Shown here piece after piece: positions 44,967 through 54,190 of a DNA stretch of 64,000 nt; within the stretch, counting starts at the first letter, position 1, and every line of letters starts with the position of its first letter. The translations under genes were made by a program, and so were the position numbers. The notes beneath the pieces were generated by a model, which did no database searches, was not told where the DNA came from, and was given only the letters and a program-made list of their open reading frames with translations. Source of the DNA: an uncultured Lactococcus sp. (lineage in GTDB: Bacteria; Bacillota; Bacilli; Lactobacillales; Streptococcaceae); the NCBI RefSeq assembly GCF_934191625.1, contig NZ_CAKPUG010000001.1:496001-560000 (forward strand), written 5' to 3'.

Positions 44967-45943
44967 TGCCTTTCGCTAAAATTACCCAGGTGGCACACTA
45001 TGTGCCCGAAAATATTGTGTCAAACGATGATTTGGCAAAAATCATGGACACGAGTGACGAGTGGATTTATTCACGGACGGGTATTAAGCAGCGACATATT
45101 ACAGTTGACGAAAATACCAGTGATCTGGCTGCTAAGGTTGGTGAACAACTCTTAGCTCAAGCTGATTTGTCAGCAGACCAGATTGATTTTATTATCGTGG
45201 CGACTATCTCACCTGATAGCAGTATGCCAAGTACGGCAGCCTTGGTCCAAGCAAAAATTGGCGCACATCGTGCTTTTGCTTATGATTTAACAGCTGCTTG
45301 TTCTGGCTTTGTTTTCGCTTTATCAACGGCTGAGAAGCTGATTGCTGGCGGCTACAAGCGTGGGATGGTGATTGGCGCAGAAGTTTTGTCTAAATCTTTG
45401 GATTGGTCAGATCGTTCGACCGCTGTTCTTTTTGGTGATGGCGCAGGTGGAGTTCTTCTGGAAAATACAGGGACACACCCTTTAGTTATCGCTGAAAACT
45501 TAAGAACAGATGGCTCTCGAGGCGATTCTCTAACTTCAAATTATTTAGCACTTAATCCTGAACTCAATGGTCAAGTTAACCATGTTACAGAGTTCATAAA
45601 AATGGACGGACGGGCGGTCTTTGACTTTGCGACACGTGACGTTCCCAAAAATATCCAAGAAACATTGGAAAAAGCAAATCTGAAACCTGAAGATATTGAC
45701 TATTTTTTATTGCATCAAGCAAATTCTCGAATACTTGATAAAATGGCCAAGAAATTAGGTGCTGAACGCAGTAAATTCCTACAAAATATGCAAGAATATG
45801 GCAATACAAGTGCAGCTTCAATACCTATTCTCTTGTCAGAATCGATAAAAAATGGTAAACTTTCTTTGGACGAAAATTATAAAATTGTCCAGACAGGTTT
45901 CGGAGGCGGCCTCACATGGGGGACGCTCATTATCAATCTTTGA
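44966..45943 (+). CDS. fabH: Beta-ketoacyl-ACP synthase III
   Basis: First condensing enzyme of type II fatty acid synthesis: joins acetyl-CoA with malonyl-ACP. 325 residues with the catalytic triad Cys in DLTAACSGF (Cys 112), His in LLHQANSRI and Asn in [10 protein letters not shown]. Translationally coupled to fabT by a one-base overlap. It ends about 90 bases before acpP, which has a separate promoter. Confidence 0.96.
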   Translation: MPFAKITQVAHYVPENIVSNDDLAKIMDTSDEWIYSRTGIKQRHITVDENTSDLAAKVGEQLLAQADLSADQIDFIIVATISPDSSMPSTAALVQAKIGAHRAFAYDLTAACSGFVFALSTAEKLIAGGYKRGMVIGAEVLSKSLDWSDRSTAVLFGDGAGGVLLENTGTHPLVIAENLRTDGSRGDSLTSNYLALNPELNGQVNHVTEFIKMDGRAVFDFATRDVPKNIQETLEKANLKPEDIDYFLLHQANSRILDKMAKKLGAERSKFLQNMQEYGNTSAASIPILLSESIKNGKLSLDENYKIVQTGFGGGLTWGTLIINL

Positions 45944-45976
45944 TAAGATTGATTTGATCTAAAATTGGTTATATGA

Positions 45977-45996
45977 GTGATTTATCACGCTATAAT
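45977..45996 (+). promoter_or_regulatory. acpP promoter with palindrome
   Basis: -10 TATAAT at 45991-45996. The inverted repeat GTGAT-TT-ATCAC (45977-45988) ends two bases upstream of it, in the spacer; its TGAT..ATCA core resembles a FabT half-site pair with one extra central base. Confidence 0.45.
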
Positions 45997-46030
45997 ATAT
46001 ATACTTTCTACACATTAAAGGAGAAATAAC

Positions 46031-46252
46031 ATGGCAGTATTTGAAAAAGTACAAGACATCATCGCTGACGAACTCGGCAAAGAAAAAGAAGAAGTAACAC
46101 TCGAAACTTCATTTGAAGAACTCGATGCTGACTCACTTGACCTTTTCCAAATCATTAACGATATCGAAGACGAATTCGATGTTGAAGTAGATACAGAAGC
46201 GGACATGAAAACTGTTTCTGATCTCGTTAAATATGTTGAAGCTCAACAATAA
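46031..46252 (+). CDS. acpP: Acyl carrier protein
   Basis: 73-residue acidic carrier. The phosphopantetheine Ser lies in the [13 protein letters not shown] motif (around residue 37). Start ATG follows AAAGGAG. It appears to have its own promoter and a weak terminator, fitting the high ACP demand. In streptococci fabK follows acpP; here fabD does. Confidence 0.96.
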   Translation: MAVFEKVQDIIADELGKEKEEVTLETSFEELDADSLDLFQIINDIEDEFDVEVDTEADMKTVSDLVKYVEAQQ

Positions 46253-46262
46253 GAGAATTAAT

Positions 46263-46282
46263 GGGGTGAAAGCCCCGTTTTT
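46263..46282 (+). terminator. Short GC hairpin after acpP
   Basis: GGGG-TGAAAG-CCCC followed by GTTTTT; a short stem that probably gives partial termination so that ACP mRNA exceeds fabD mRNA. Confidence 0.55.
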
Positions 46283-46285
46283 CAC

Positions 46286-46338
46286 TTATAATAAATTTTG
46301 AAAATTAGGAAAGTGTCACAAAAATCTAAATTTTGTGA
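46286..46338 (+). promoter_or_regulatory. fabD leader: promoter and perfect inverted repeat
   Basis: TATAAT-like -10 near 46288, then AGGAAAG (46307-46313), then the inverted repeat TCACAAAA (46316-46323)/TTTTGTGA (46331-46338). No ribosome site lies between the repeat and ATG 46351. A FabT-type operator or an RNA stem that brings AGGAAAG closer to the AUG are both possible. Confidence 0.45.
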
Positions 46339-46350
46339 AATCTTAAAAAT

Positions 46351-47274
46351 ATGAAAACAGCATTTCTTTTTTCTGGTCAAGGCGCTCAAAAATTGGGTAT
46401 GGCTAAAGACCTTTATGATGAATTTGACATTGTCAAAGAAACTTTTAATCAGGCAAGTCAAGTCTTGGGTTATGACCTTCGTGCGTTAATTGATAATGAT
46501 GAAGCAAAACTCAACGAGACACAATATACCCAACCAGCCATTTTAACAACATCTGTAGCAATCCTTCGTTTGCTTTCAGAACAAGGCATCAAGCCAGATC
46601 TTGTGGCAGGACTTTCCTTAGGCGAGTACTCTGCATTGGTAGCCAGTGGTGCGCTTGATTTTGCGGAAGCTGTTGCTTTAGTAGCAAAACGTGGACAATA
46701 TATGACTGAAGCTGCGCCAACAAGATCAGGCAAAATGGTTGCTGTGATGAATACAGAAGCTGCTTTGATCGAAGAGATTTGTGAACAAGCAGCTGAACGT
46801 GGAATTGTGAGCCCAGCAAACTACAATACTCCTGCACAGATTGTTATTGGTGGTCAAGCTGAAGCCGTTGATTACGCCGTTGAACTTTTAAAAGAAGCTG
46901 GCGTAAAACGTCTGATAGAGCTCAAGGTTTCGGGCCCATTCCATACAGCGATTTTAAAACCTGCGAGCGAAAAATTAGCTAAAGAACTTGAACGGGTTAA
47001 TTTTAATAGCTTTAAGTTGGAACTGATTTCAAATACGACAGCAAAAGTGATGAGAGATTCAGAAATCAAAGAGCTTCTTACACGCCAAGTTATGGAGCCG
47101 GTACGTTTCTACGAATCTATTGAAACAATGAAAGCACTTGGAGTACAACGCTTTATTGAAGTTGGACCTGGTAAAGTCCTTTCTGGTTTTATTAAAAAAA
47201 TCGACAAAGAAGCAAGCTTTACGAATGTTGAAGATCTTACTTCATACAAGGCTTTAGTGACAGAAGAAGCTTAA
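46351..47274 (+). CDS. fabD: Malonyl-CoA:ACP transacylase
   Basis: Loads malonyl groups onto ACP. 307 residues; it opens MKTAFLFSGQGAQKLGM, has the catalytic Ser in GLSLGEYSAL (around residue 90) and His in SGPFHTAILKPA. The ATG is fixed by family alignment, yet no Shine-Dalgarno sequence precedes it (bases before it read TCTTAAAAAT). Next in the cluster is fabG. Confidence 0.95.
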   Translation: MKTAFLFSGQGAQKLGMAKDLYDEFDIVKETFNQASQVLGYDLRALIDNDEAKLNETQYTQPAILTTSVAILRLLSEQGIKPDLVAGLSLGEYSALVASGALDFAEAVALVAKRGQYMTEAAPTRSGKMVAVMNTEAALIEEICEQAAERGIVSPANYNTPAQIVIGGQAEAVDYAVELLKEAGVKRLIELKVSGPFHTAILKPASEKLAKELERVNFNSFKLELISNTTAKVMRDSEIKELLTRQVMEPVRFYESIETMKALGVQRFIEVGPGKVLSGFIKKIDKEASFTNVEDLTSYKALVTEEA

Positions 47275-47352
47275 ACTTATTCAATGAGTAAGAGTTGTCA
47301 CTGTAGAACTTGATTTGAGAGCAATTAATAATCATAAGAACAGGAAAAAATA

Positions 47353-48084
47353 ATGGAAATTAAAAATAAAAATGTCTTTGTGACGGGCTCGACACGTGGT
47401 ATTGGTAAGGCGATTGCTTTACAGTTTGCTCGAGCTGGGGCAAACGTAGTTATCAATGGACGTTCTGCCATTTCTGAGGAACTCTTGTCAGAGTTTACTT
47501 CTTTTGGTGTTAAGGCTGTTGGCGTATCTGGCGATATTTCCCAGTCAGAAGATGCTAAGCGCATGGTTGCTGAAGCGGTTGATGCTTTAGGATCGGTTGA
47601 TGTTTTGGTTAATAATGCTGGTATAACTCGTGATGGTTTATCGTTGAAAATGAGCGAAGAAGATTTCGAAGCTGTTTTGAAAATAAACCTTACAGGTGCC
47701 TTTAATATGACACAGGCAGTTCTAAAACCAATGACGCGTGCGAGAGAAGGAGCAATTATTAATATTACTTCTGTTGTAGGTTTAATTGGGAATGCGGGTC
47801 AAGCTAATTATGCAGCTTCCAAAGCTGGATTGATCGGTTTGACAAAATCAATTGCACGTGAAGTTGCTGGTCGCAATGTTCGTGTCAATGCGGTAGCTCC
47901 AGGCTTTATTGATTCCGACATGACTGAGGTCCTTTCAGATAAAGTCAAGGATGCAATGAAGGGCCAAATTCCGATGAAACGATTTGGTCAACCAGAAGAA
48001 GTTGCCACAGTTGTGAAATTCCTTGCAGAGCAAGAATACATGACAGGACAAGTATTGTCTATTGACGGTGGTATGGCAATGTAG
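47353..48084 (+). CDS. fabG: 3-oxoacyl-ACP reductase
   Basis: NADPH-dependent SDR of 243 residues that reduces beta-ketoacyl-ACP. TGSTRGIGKAI is the nucleotide-binding loop (Arg after Thr fits NADPH), NNAG near residue 89 and catalytic YAASKAG near 155. Start ATG 47353 follows CAGGAAAAA. Confidence 0.95.
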   Translation: MEIKNKNVFVTGSTRGIGKAIALQFARAGANVVINGRSAISEELLSEFTSFGVKAVGVSGDISQSEDAKRMVAEAVDALGSVDVLVNNAGITRDGLSLKMSEEDFEAVLKINLTGAFNMTQAVLKPMTRAREGAIINITSVVGLIGNAGQANYAASKAGLIGLTKSIAREVAGRNVRVNAVAPGFIDSDMTEVLSDKVKDAMKGQIPMKRFGQPEEVATVVKFLAEQEYMTGQVLSIDGGMAM

Positions 48085-48141
48085 CCGTATATCAGATTAG
48101 ACTAAAAAGAAGTTTGTAACAAACTCCAAAGGAGAAAAAAT

Positions 48142-49359
48142 ATGAATCGTGTAGTCATTACAGGTTACGGTGTAACCAGTGCTATCGGTAATACACCAGA
48201 AGAATTTTGGAATGGCCTAAAATCTGGTAAAACAGGTATCGGACCAATTACGCACTTTGATGCTGAAGCAACAGGTATCAGTGTGGCAGCTGAAGTTAAA
48301 GATTTTCCATTTGAAAAGCATTTTGAGAAAAAAGATGCGCGTCGTATGGATACTTTTTCACTTTATGCCGTTTATGCAGCTCTTGAAGCTATGGAAATGT
48401 CAGGTATAACTCCAGATAACACAAATTACGATCGCTTAGGTTGTATTATGGCCTCAGGTATCGGTGGATTGGAGCAAACACAAAAGAACTCACAAGCCCT
48501 TCTGAAGGGTCCACGTAAAGTAACTCCCCTTTATGTACCATTGGCCATTGCCAATATGGCGACAGGTAATGTTGCTTTGCGTACAGGGGCACGTGGTGTA
48601 TCGCGTGCTGAAGTTACAGCATGTGCAGCAGGGGCAAACTCTATTGGTTCGGCTTTCCGTGAAATCAAACATGGTTATGCCGATGCTATTATCGCTGGTG
48701 GTGCTGAAGCTGCGATTTGTGAGCTGGGTATCGCTGGATTTGCTAATTTGACTGCTTTGACAAAAGAGTCAGATCCTTCAATAGCTTGTCGTCCATTTGA
48801 TAAAGACCGTTCAGGATTTGTTATGGGTGAAGGTGCCGGGGTCTTGATTTTGGAGAGCCTAGAACATGCTCAAGCACGTGGTGCAAATATTTTAGCTGAA
48901 ATTGTTGGCTATGGTAATACAAACGATGCATACCATATGACAACTCCATCAGGTGTTGGTGCTGAAAATGCAATGAAGCTTGCTTTAGAAGAAGCTGGAA
49001 TTACTGGTTCAGATGTTGATTACATCAATGCACACGGTACATCAACACATGCTAATGAAGAGACAGAAGCAAAAGCTATCCACAATGTTATTGGGGACAA
49101 AGCTTTAGTTTCATCGACAAAAGCTTTACACGGTCATGCTCTCGGAGCGACAGGAGCTATTGAAGCAGTAGCAACTGTACAAGCCATTTTAAATCAATTT
49201 GCGCCAGTGAATGCTGGAACAAAAGAATTGGACGAAGGCATGACAATTAATGTTGTTCTTGGTCAAGGTAAAGATGCTGAAATCAATTACGCTTTGTCAC
49301 AAGACTTTGGTTTTGGTGGTCACAATGCCGTATTGGCCTTTAAAAAATTCACAGATTAG
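48142..49359 (+). CDS. fabF: Beta-ketoacyl-ACP synthase II
   Basis: Elongating condensing enzyme, 405 residues. Catalytic Cys in VTACAAGANSIGSA (around residue 162), His in NAHGTSTHANEETE and His in KALHGHALGATGAIEAV. The ribosome site AAAGGAG follows a small perfect inverted repeat AGTTTGT-A-ACAAACT (48111-48125), which could be an operator or stem. Confidence 0.96.
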   Translation: MNRVVITGYGVTSAIGNTPEEFWNGLKSGKTGIGPITHFDAEATGISVAAEVKDFPFEKHFEKKDARRMDTFSLYAVYAALEAMEMSGITPDNTNYDRLGCIMASGIGGLEQTQKNSQALLKGPRKVTPLYVPLAIANMATGNVALRTGARGVSRAEVTACAAGANSIGSAFREIKHGYADAIIAGGAEAAICELGIAGFANLTALTKESDPSIACRPFDKDRSGFVMGEGAGVLILESLEHAQARGANILAEIVGYGNTNDAYHMTTPSGVGAENAMKLALEEAGITGSDVDYINAHGTSTHANEETEAKAIHNVIGDKALVSSTKALHGHALGATGAIEAVATVQAILNQFAPVNAGTKELDEGMTINVVLGQGKDAEINYALSQDFGFGGHNAVLAFKKFTD

Positions 49360-49375
49360 TTTAAAAGAAAGATAA

Positions 49376-49407
49376 GCACTCTGCTTTCTTTCTCAGAGTC
49401 TAAGTGC
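49376..49407 (+). terminator. Intercistronic hairpin between fabF and accB
   Basis: GCACTCTG (49376-49383) pairs with CAGAGT (49394-49399) and, past a CTAA bulge, GTGC (49404-49407); GTTTT follows. It is terminator-like but weak, suggesting partial attenuation. Confidence 0.5.
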
Positions 49408-49451
49408 GTTTTAACTTAGGTTGTGGAAAAGAAAGCGAGCGGGATAAAAAA

Positions 49452-49925
49452 ATGAATATTAATGAAGTAAAAGATTTGATGACACAGTTTGATGGTTCGA
49501 GCTTGCGTGAATTTTCTTGGCGTACAGCAGAAGGAGAACTGTCTTTCTCAAAAAATGAAAATAGTGTTCTCGCAGCTCCAGCTGGCTCACCTATTCCAGA
49601 AGCAAAAGTAAGTGCGCCAGCTTCTGCAAGCGAAGGCTATACAAAACTTGCGGTAGAAACAGAGCTTGAGGAAGAAGTTGCTACAGCAGAAGGCGAAGCA
49701 GTAACAAGTCCTTTGGTCGGTGTGGCATACTTGCAACCAGCACCGGGTAAACCGGAATTTGTTAGTGTGGGCGATGCAGTTAAGAAGGGTCAAACCTTAC
49801 TCATCATTGAAGCAATGAAAGTAATGAACGAAATTCCAGCTCCGAAAGACGGTGTTATCACTGAAATCATGGTTGATGCTGAAGATGTAGTTGAATTCGG
49901 TCAAGAATTGGTACGCATTAAATAA
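49452..49925 (+). CDS. accB: Biotin carboxyl carrier protein of acetyl-CoA carboxylase
   Basis: 157 residues. The N-terminal region ([21 protein letters not shown]) and an Ala/Pro/Glu-rich linker (about 45-85) precede the biotinyl domain with the modified Lys in [13 protein letters not shown] (around residue 122). Start ATG 49452 is chosen by family alignment; the upstream extension in frame is not supported. Confidence 0.94.
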   Translation: MNINEVKDLMTQFDGSSLREFSWRTAEGELSFSKNENSVLAAPAGSPIPEAKVSAPASASEGYTKLAVETELEEEVATAEGEAVTSPLVGVAYLQPAPGKPEFVSVGDAVKKGQTLLIIEAMKVMNEIPAPKDGVITEIMVDAEDVVEFGQELVRIK

Positions 49926-49938
49926 AGGAGCGGTAAAA

Positions 49939-50373
49939 ATGGCAGAAGTAAATATTGACGTCACAAAAATTATGGAGGCCTTGCCTCACCGTTATCCATT
50001 TCTTTTAGTGGATCGTGTTATTGATATCGCGGACGATGAAATTACAGCCATCAAGAATGTGACAATTAACGAGGAATTTTTCCAAGGACATTTTCCACAG
50101 TATCCAGTCATGCCAGGTGTCTTGATTATGGAGGCTTTGGCTCAGGCTGCAGGCGTTTTGGAACTTTCAAAACCTGAGAATAAAGGAAAACTCGTTTTTT
50201 ATGCAGGAATGGACAATGTAAAATATAAAAAGCAAGTTGTACCTGGTGATCAATTGATCTTGCATGCTAAGTTTATCAAACGCCGTGGACCGATTGCTGT
50301 TGTTGAAGCAGAAGCTAAAGTTGACGGTAAATTAGCTGCAAAAGGTACTTTAACTTTTGCGCTAGGAAAATAA
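49939..50373 (+). CDS. fabZ: 3-hydroxyacyl-ACP dehydratase FabZ
   Basis: 144-residue hot-dog-fold dehydratase. It has [12 protein letters not shown], the catalytic His in [24 protein letters not shown] (His near residue 49, Glu near 63). Start ATG 49939 has AAAGGAG upstream and follows accB by 13 bases. A FabN/FabZ2-type isomerase needed for unsaturated fatty acids is not in this cluster. Confidence 0.95.
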   Translation: MAEVNIDVTKIMEALPHRYPFLLVDRVIDIADDEITAIKNVTINEEFFQGHFPQYPVMPGVLIMEALAQAAGVLELSKPENKGKLVFYAGMDNVKYKKQVVPGDQLILHAKFIKRRGPIAVVEAEAKVDGKLAAKGTLTFALGK

Positions 50374-50386
50374 AAAATATTAACAA

Positions 50387-50552
50387 TGCCACAGTTAGTC
50401 TGTGGCAACTTTTAAAGGTAAGTGTACTTTGAAGTTACAAAGTTTTACATTTACTGATCGTGGTCTAAGCCATCAGAAACCCAAAGAATGCACCGGACTT
50501 AAATCTCGGTGACACTCTTTTTCTTCTGGAGCTCACTGCTCATAACAGAAGA
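50387..50552 (+). promoter_or_regulatory. Structured leader between fabZ and accC
   Basis: Three stems occupy the 210-base gap. (1) TGCCACAG/CTGTGGCA (50387-50407). (2) AAAGA with CACCG (50483-50495) pairing CGGTG and TCTTT (50507-50520), ending in TTTTTC like a terminator. (3) TCTTCTG-GAGC...GCTC-CAGAAGA (50522-50552). No gene fits between them. It looks like an attenuator or processing region ahead of accC. Confidence 0.5.
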
Positions 50553-50583
50553 TGAAAGAGAAATTGGTAGGAGTTATCAATCT

Positions 50584-51948
50584 ATGTTTAATAAAATTTT
50601 AATCGCCAATCGTGGTGAAATTGCTGTGCGTATTATTCGTGCGGCACGCGAACTTGGTGTCGCTACAGTTGCCGTATATTCAGAAGCGGATCGTGATGCA
50701 TTACATGTAGCGTTGGCAGATGAAGCCATTTGTATCGGTCCAGCCCGAGCATCAGAATCTTATCTGAATATGAATAATATTCTAGAAGCAGCTGTTGCTA
50801 CTGGAGCCCAAGCCATTCATCCAGGTTTTGGTTTTTTGAGTGAAAACTCAAAATTTGCACGTCTTTGTGAAGAAATGAATATCAAATTTATCGGTCCTTC
50901 TGCTCAGGTCATGGATATGATGGGAGATAAAATTAATGCACGTGCGGAAATGGTGAAGGCAGGAGTGCCTGTAACGCCTGGTTCAGAAGGCGAAGTTTAT
51001 ACTAGTGAAGAAGCACTAGATTTAGCTAATAAGATTGGCTATCCTGTCATGCTAAAAGCATCAGCTGGAGGCGGCGGAAAAGGTATTCGTAAAGTCAGCA
51101 ATGCTGAGGAGCTAGTGCCAGCTTTCGAAGCAGCGACTGCTGAAGCCAAGGCAGCTTTTGGAAATGGTGCAATGTTTATCGAACGCATGATTTTTCCTGC
51201 TCGCCATATTGAGGTCCAAATCTTAGCAGACCAACATGGTAATGTTATTCACTTGGGTGAACGTGATTGTTCCCTTCAACGGAATAATCAGAAGGTTTTA
51301 GAGGAAAGCCCATCGGTTGCGATTGGACATACTTTACGAGAACGCATCTGTCAAGCGGCAGTTAAAGCAGCAGCACATGTGAACTACGAAAATGCGGGAA
51401 CAATTGAGTTTCTCTTGGACGAAGCTTCAGGCGATTTCTTTTTCATGGAAATGAATACACGGGTACAAGTTGAACATCCCGTAACTGAGTTTGTCTCAGG
51501 TGTAGATATTGTTAAAGAACAAATCCGAATTGCAGATGGTCAAGAATTGTCTGTGAAACAAGAAGATATTGAATTCAAAGGACATGCTATTGAGTGCCGT
51601 ATCAATGCAGAAAACCCTAAATTTAACTTTGCTCCAAGCCCAGGTAAAATCACAAATCTGTTTCTACCAAGTGGTGGCGTAGGCTTACGTGTAGATTCAG
51701 CCATGTATACAGGCTATACAATTCCACCTTATTATGACTCAATGATTGCAAAAGTCATCGTTCATGGTGAGAATCGTTTTGAAGCCTTGATGAAAATGCA
51801 GCGCGCCTTGATGGAGTTCGATGTGGAAGGTTTAACAACCAATATTGACTTTCAATTGGAGTTGATTTCAGATAATAATGTTATTGCCGGGGATTATGAT
51901 ACTAGCTTTTTAGCAAATACCTTTTTGCCGGAGTATTTGGAAAAATAA
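50584..51948 (+). CDS. accC: Biotin carboxylase subunit of acetyl-CoA carboxylase
   Basis: ATP-grasp enzyme, 454 residues, that carboxylates the biotin of AccB. It has KILIANRGEIAVRIIRAARELG at the start, the glycine-rich ATP loop KASAGGGGKGIRKV (around residue 163), ERDCSLQRNNQKVLEESP, and FMEMNTRVQVEHPVTE. Start ATG 50584 follows TAGGAG. In related genomes accD and accA follow directly; here a terminator and a minus-strand glycosyltransferase gene intervene. Confidence 0.96.
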   Translation: MFNKILIANRGEIAVRIIRAARELGVATVAVYSEADRDALHVALADEAICIGPARASESYLNMNNILEAAVATGAQAIHPGFGFLSENSKFARLCEEMNIKFIGPSAQVMDMMGDKINARAEMVKAGVPVTPGSEGEVYTSEEALDLANKIGYPVMLKASAGGGGKGIRKVSNAEELVPAFEAATAEAKAAFGNGAMFIERMIFPARHIEVQILADQHGNVIHLGERDCSLQRNNQKVLEESPSVAIGHTLRERICQAAVKAAAHVNYENAGTIEFLLDEASGDFFFMEMNTRVQVEHPVTEFVSGVDIVKEQIRIADGQELSVKQEDIEFKGHAIECRINAENPKFNFAPSPGKITNLFLPSGGVGLRVDSAMYTGYTIPPYYDSMIAKVIVHGENRFEALMKMQRALMEFDVEGLTTNIDFQLELISDNNVIAGDYDTSFLANTFLPEYLEK

Positions 51949-51955
51949 AACTAGA

Positions 51956-51985
51956 AAAAACTTGATGAATAATCATCAGGTTTTT
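51956..51985 (+). terminator. Intrinsic terminator of accC
   Basis: CTTGATGA (51961-51968) and TCATCAGG (51973-51980) stem flanked by A and T tracts, eight bases after the stop. Confidence 0.85.
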
Positions 51986-52047
51986 CTAATCTTGTAAAGT
52001 TATATGATGTTTTATAGCACTTACTCTTACTTTGGAATTGAGTGAAT

Positions 52048-52078
52048 AAAAAGAACTTGTGTTAACAAGTTCTTTTTA
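52048..52078. terminator. Terminator of the glycosyltransferase gene
   Basis: AAGAACTTGT-GTTA-ACAAGTTCTT, perfect stem with A and T tracts, overlapping the glycosyltransferase stop on the minus strand; also works for read-through from accC. Confidence 0.85.
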
Positions 52079-53011
52079 TTCATTAATATTGTCTTCTTTC
52101 ACAAAGTAATTTGGACGTTGTTTGGTTTCAAGAAAGACCTTCGAAAGGTATTTTCCAATAATTCCAAGAGATAGGAGTTGTAAACCACCGAGCATAAGAA
52201 TTAGAATAATCAGAGTAGGGAAGCCCTGAACCATTTCCCCCCAAATAATGGTTTTCAAAGCATAAAAAAGACTCATACAAAGCGAGATAAGAAAGCTAAT
52301 AAAACCAATAAAAGTGGCAAGGCTGAGTGGGGCATCTGAAAAATTAATGATTCCATCAATTGAGTAATGTAACAGGCCCCAAAAACTCCAGGAAGTCTTG
52401 CCAGCTACACGCTCTACATTATTGTATTCTAAATAGAAAACATCGTAACCTACCCAAGAAAAGAGACCTTTAGAAAAGCGATTGTGCTCCGGGAGCTCGA
52501 GAATACTATCCACCACTTGCCGTGTCATTAAGCGATAGTCACGTGCACCATCCACCATTTGCGTACTTGAGATTCTATTCATAATCTTATAAAAAGCTCG
52601 AGCAAATATCGAACGAATAAAGGGCTCATCTTTTCGTGAAATTCTTCGTGTTCCCACAATATCGTAACCTTCTTGAATTTTATGATACATCTCTTTGAGC
52701 ATACTTGGGGGATCTTGAAGGTCAGCGTCCATGACCGTCACAAAATCCCCTGAAGCTGCACGGAGGCCAGCGAGAAGTGCTGCCTCTTTACCAAAATTTC
52801 TCGAAAAGCTAATATATTTTACATTAGGATGCTTTTGGCTTAGCCTTTTTATTACCTCAAGTGTTTGATCCGAAGAGCCATCATTAATGAAATAAAAAGT
52901 TTTATCAAGTGGTAGGCCCAAAGTTTGAGCATTAACTTCATCAAAAAAAAGTTCAATAGTTTCTTCCTCATTATAAGCAGGAACAATAATCGACAAAGTT
53001 TTATTTTTCAT
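52076..53011 (-). CDS. Family 2 glycosyltransferase, polyprenyl-phosphate type (GtrB/YkcC-like)
   Basis: 311 residues. The GT-A domain (LSIIVPAYNEEETIELF, FINDGSSDQT, MDADLQDPPSMLKEM with the DAD metal site) is followed by two membrane segments near residues 228-250 and 262-288. The architecture matches enzymes that load a sugar on undecaprenyl phosphate for wall-polymer decoration. Start ATG 53011 follows AAAGGAG. It sits opposite in orientation between accC and accD, splitting the fatty acid cluster. No flippase or GtrA partner is adjacent. Confidence 0.9.
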   Translation of the reverse strand: MKNKTLSIIVPAYNEEETIELFFDEVNAQTLGLPLDKTFYFINDGSSDQTLEVIKRLSQKHPNVKYISFSRNFGKEAALLAGLRAASGDFVTVMDADLQDPPSMLKEMYHKIQEGYDIVGTRRISRKDEPFIRSIFARAFYKIMNRISSTQMVDGARDYRLMTRQVVDSILELPEHNRFSKGLFSWVGYDVFYLEYNNVERVAGKTSWSFWGLLHYSIDGIINFSDAPLSLATFIGFISFLISLCMSLFYALKTIIWGEMVQGFPTLIILILMLGGLQLLSLGIIGKYLSKVFLETKQRPNYFVKEDNINE

Positions 53012-53190
53012 GAAAAGCTCCTTTCTTTTTTGATGAGAAGTACACATAAACCTCGTATTTTAATAGAACTAAACTCTTCATATTATAACATAGTTTGAAT
53101 GAGGAGAAGGAGAGTATGACGAAGTTTTGAATAAATCAAATAATGTCTGTACTTATCTAATTCTGCCATTTTTAGACACTTATCTAGTTC

Positions 53191-53308
53191 TTGACGAATT
53201 TAATTTTTGCGTGTATAATTATATAATTAGACAATTAAAATAAAAAGAACGTAAGCAGATAGAAATCTACTTAGAAACGTTCGCTATCAAGATGTAAAAA
53301 ATTTTGAT
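53191..53308 (+). promoter_or_regulatory. accDA promoter and structured leader
   Basis: Near-consensus -35 TTGACG (53191-53196), 17-bp spacer, -10 TATAAT (53214-53219). A perfect 14-bp AT palindrome (53216-53229) covers the -10 and start. The leader holds a hairpin (GAACGT 53247-53252 with ACGTTC 53277-53282, inner AGAT/ATCT) and a TATCAA/TTGATA pair just before the ribosome site. The remaining 53012-53190 is AT-rich without other features. Confidence 0.75.
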
Positions 53309-53323
53309 AAAAAGGAGATATAA

Positions 53324-54190
53324 TTGGCTCTCTTTCAAAAGAAAAAATATATTAAAATTAATCCTAATCGTTCCACTGTTCAAGGAGAAATGACGAAGCC
53401 TGAAGTGCCTGACGAGCTTTTTGCTAAATGTCCGGCCTGCAAACACAGTATTTACAGCCAAGACCTTGGTGCAAGTAAAATCTGTCCACATTGCAGCTAT
53501 AACTTCAGAATTACTGCGCCAGAACGTTTGAAACTTTTAGTTGATTCAGACTCATTTACAGAAATGTTTACGGGAATCGAAAGTAAAAATCCGCTTGACT
53601 TCCCCAACTATACCGAAAAACTTATGGCAACTAAGGAGAAGACCGGGCTGGATGAAGCTGTCATGACTGGTACAGCGTTGATTAAAGGCCAAAAAGTGGC
53701 TTTAGCAATCATGGATTCAACTTTTATTATGGCTTCTATGGGGACTGTTGTCGGTGAAAAAATTACGCGACTTTTTGAAATGGCGACTGCTGAAAAACTT
53801 CCAGTGGTTATTTTTACGGCTTCGGGTGGTGCACGAATGCAAGAAGGAATTATGTCTTTGATGCAAATGGCGAAAATCTCAGCAGCTGTTAAGAAACATT
53901 CTAATGCAGGATTACTCTACATTACAGTGTTAACAGATCCGACAACAGGCGGAGTTACAGCTTCTTTTGCTATGCTTGGCGATATTATCTTAGCTGAACC
54001 GCAATCTTTGATAGGATTTGCAGGACGCCGTGTAATTGAACAGACAGTACGTCAAACGCTTCCTGATGACTTCCAAAAAGCAGAATTTCTGTTAAAACAT
54101 GGTTTTGTCGATGCAATTGTTAAACGTCAAGAAATGCGTCAGAAATTAGCTTTGCTCTTAAAATTTCATGGAGGTGTAAAAAATGTCTGA
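53324..54190 (+). CDS. accD: Acetyl-CoA carboxylase carboxyltransferase subunit beta
   Basis: 288 residues, half of the carboxyltransferase that moves CO2 from biotin to acetyl-CoA. The N-terminal zinc finger has CPACKHS and CPHCSYN (Cys pairs near residues 35-57). The crotonase-like core has [12 protein letters not shown] and [12 protein letters not shown]. The start is TTG 53324 with AAAGGAG upstream. The stop overlaps accA by eight bases, matching the obligate alpha2beta2 assembly. Confidence 0.95.
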   Translation: MALFQKKKYIKINPNRSTVQGEMTKPEVPDELFAKCPACKHSIYSQDLGASKICPHCSYNFRITAPERLKLLVDSDSFTEMFTGIESKNPLDFPNYTEKLMATKEKTGLDEAVMTGTALIKGQKVALAIMDSTFIMASMGTVVGEKITRLFEMATAEKLPVVIFTASGGARMQEGIMSLMQMAKISAAVKKHSNAGLLYITVLTDPTTGGVTASFAMLGDIILAEPQSLIGFAGRRVIEQTVRQTLPDDFQKAEFLLKHGFVDAIVKRQEMRQKLALLLKFHGGVKNV

